A stretch of 64,000 nucleotides of DNA from Pantoea sp. (GTDB lineage Bacteria; Pseudomonadota; Gammaproteobacteria; Enterobacterales; Enterobacteriaceae). The position numbers were made by a program, and so were the translations under genes. The number at the start of each line of letters is the position of its first letter. The stretch's first letter is position 1. Under the pieces are notes generated by a model, which ran no database searches, had not been told where the DNA came from, and saw only the letters and a list, made by a program, of their open reading frames with translations. The stretch spans positions 1-64,000 of the forward strand of contig NZ_JAPWKD010000031.1 in the NCBI RefSeq assembly GCF_028283705.1, given 5' to 3'. Positions 63,858 to 64,000 of the stretch are shown piece after piece.

Positions 63858-64000
63858 TTATTGTGCAAGCTGTTCGGCTTTATTAATGATCGCCGCCGGA
63901 TTACGAATGACCTCAGCCGGGTTTAATGAAATAATCCGGCCTGCATCTTCTTTTTCTTCAAAGCGCTCCACGCCTTCGATACCGATAGCAACGGCCATAA
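63858..64000 (-). CDS. Fructose-family PTS EIIB, C-terminal part
   Basis: Cut by the right window edge; the last 46 or so codons are visible and end at TAA 63860-63858. The residues (IGIEGVERFEEKEDAGRIIS, then NPAAIINKAEQLAQ) fit the C-terminal end of fructose-type EIIB proteins. It is followed after 157 bp by the EIIC gene. The phosphocysteine lies outside the window, so the call depends partly on context. Confidence 0.65.
   Translation of the reverse strand, partial: MAVAIGIEGVERFEEKEDAGRIISLNPAEVIRNPAAIINKAEQLAQ

Overview
The window looks like part of a large plasmid from a plant-associated member of the Enterobacterales, most likely Erwiniaceae (Erwinia/Pantoea type). The host assignment is inference. 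It rests on a phage P1-type replication and partition module (repA with iterons, parA, parB), an amylovoran/colanic-type exopolysaccharide operon, a Dickeya-like galactan (gan) utilisation cluster, and many shared Enterobacterales families.

Layout. 1-6.8 kb: minus-strand exopolysaccharide operon. It is headed by a JUMPstart/ops element and contains a YjbE-like protein, a LuxR-type regulator, Wza, Wzb, Wzc and an EpsG-type polymerase cut by the left edge. A degenerate EAL protein lies upstream. 7.5-11.5 kb: a secreted alpha/beta hydrolase, an AraC regulator, a PEBP-family protein and a DoxX protein. 11.7-14.8 kb: two tandem paralogous proteins built from about six 70-residue helical repeats, family not recognised. 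14.8-24.3 kb: a minus-strand peptide-type ABC importer with three hydrolases, and a divergent GntR regulator. 24.4-25.4 kb: an Rpn-type nuclease. 25.5-38.1 kb: galactan catabolism (GanR, GanL porin, GanEFG and GanK transporter, GH53 galactanase, GH42 beta-galactosidase, a stand-alone EIIB, galactokinase). 38.1-43.7 kb: gene relics, a MetQ-like protein, a CPBP protease-like protein, two small Cys/His proteins and an IS3 fragment. 43.7-47.2 kb: very AT-rich and without recognisable genes. 47.2-52.1 kb: the replicon core, with two DnaA boxes, seven helically phased GATC sites, 7 iterons, repA, 22 further iterons, then parA and parB. 52.1-57.6 kb: a decay zone with a second repeat array, a broken StbB-like gene, and an IS110-family element nested in an IS3-family element. 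57.7-60.3 kb: feoAB. 60.3 kb to the end: a PTS EIIB/EIIC, GatZ-like protein and transaldolase operon, cut by the right edge.

How the genes work together. Pectic galactan would be cut outside the cytoplasm by the GH53 enzyme. Oligomers would pass the GanL porin and the GanEFGK importer, be split by the GH42 enzyme, and galactose would be phosphorylated by GalK. The peptide importer and its hydrolases form a second uptake-and-cleave unit under a GntR regulator. FeoAB and the PTS operon add iron and sugar acquisition. Together with the exopolysaccharide operon this suggests a plasmid carrying traits for life on plants.

The most unusual items are the paired repeat proteins, the 29 iterons, the two-phase repeat array at 53.1-53.4 kb, the altered metal ligands in two hydrolases, and the paired small Cys proteins.
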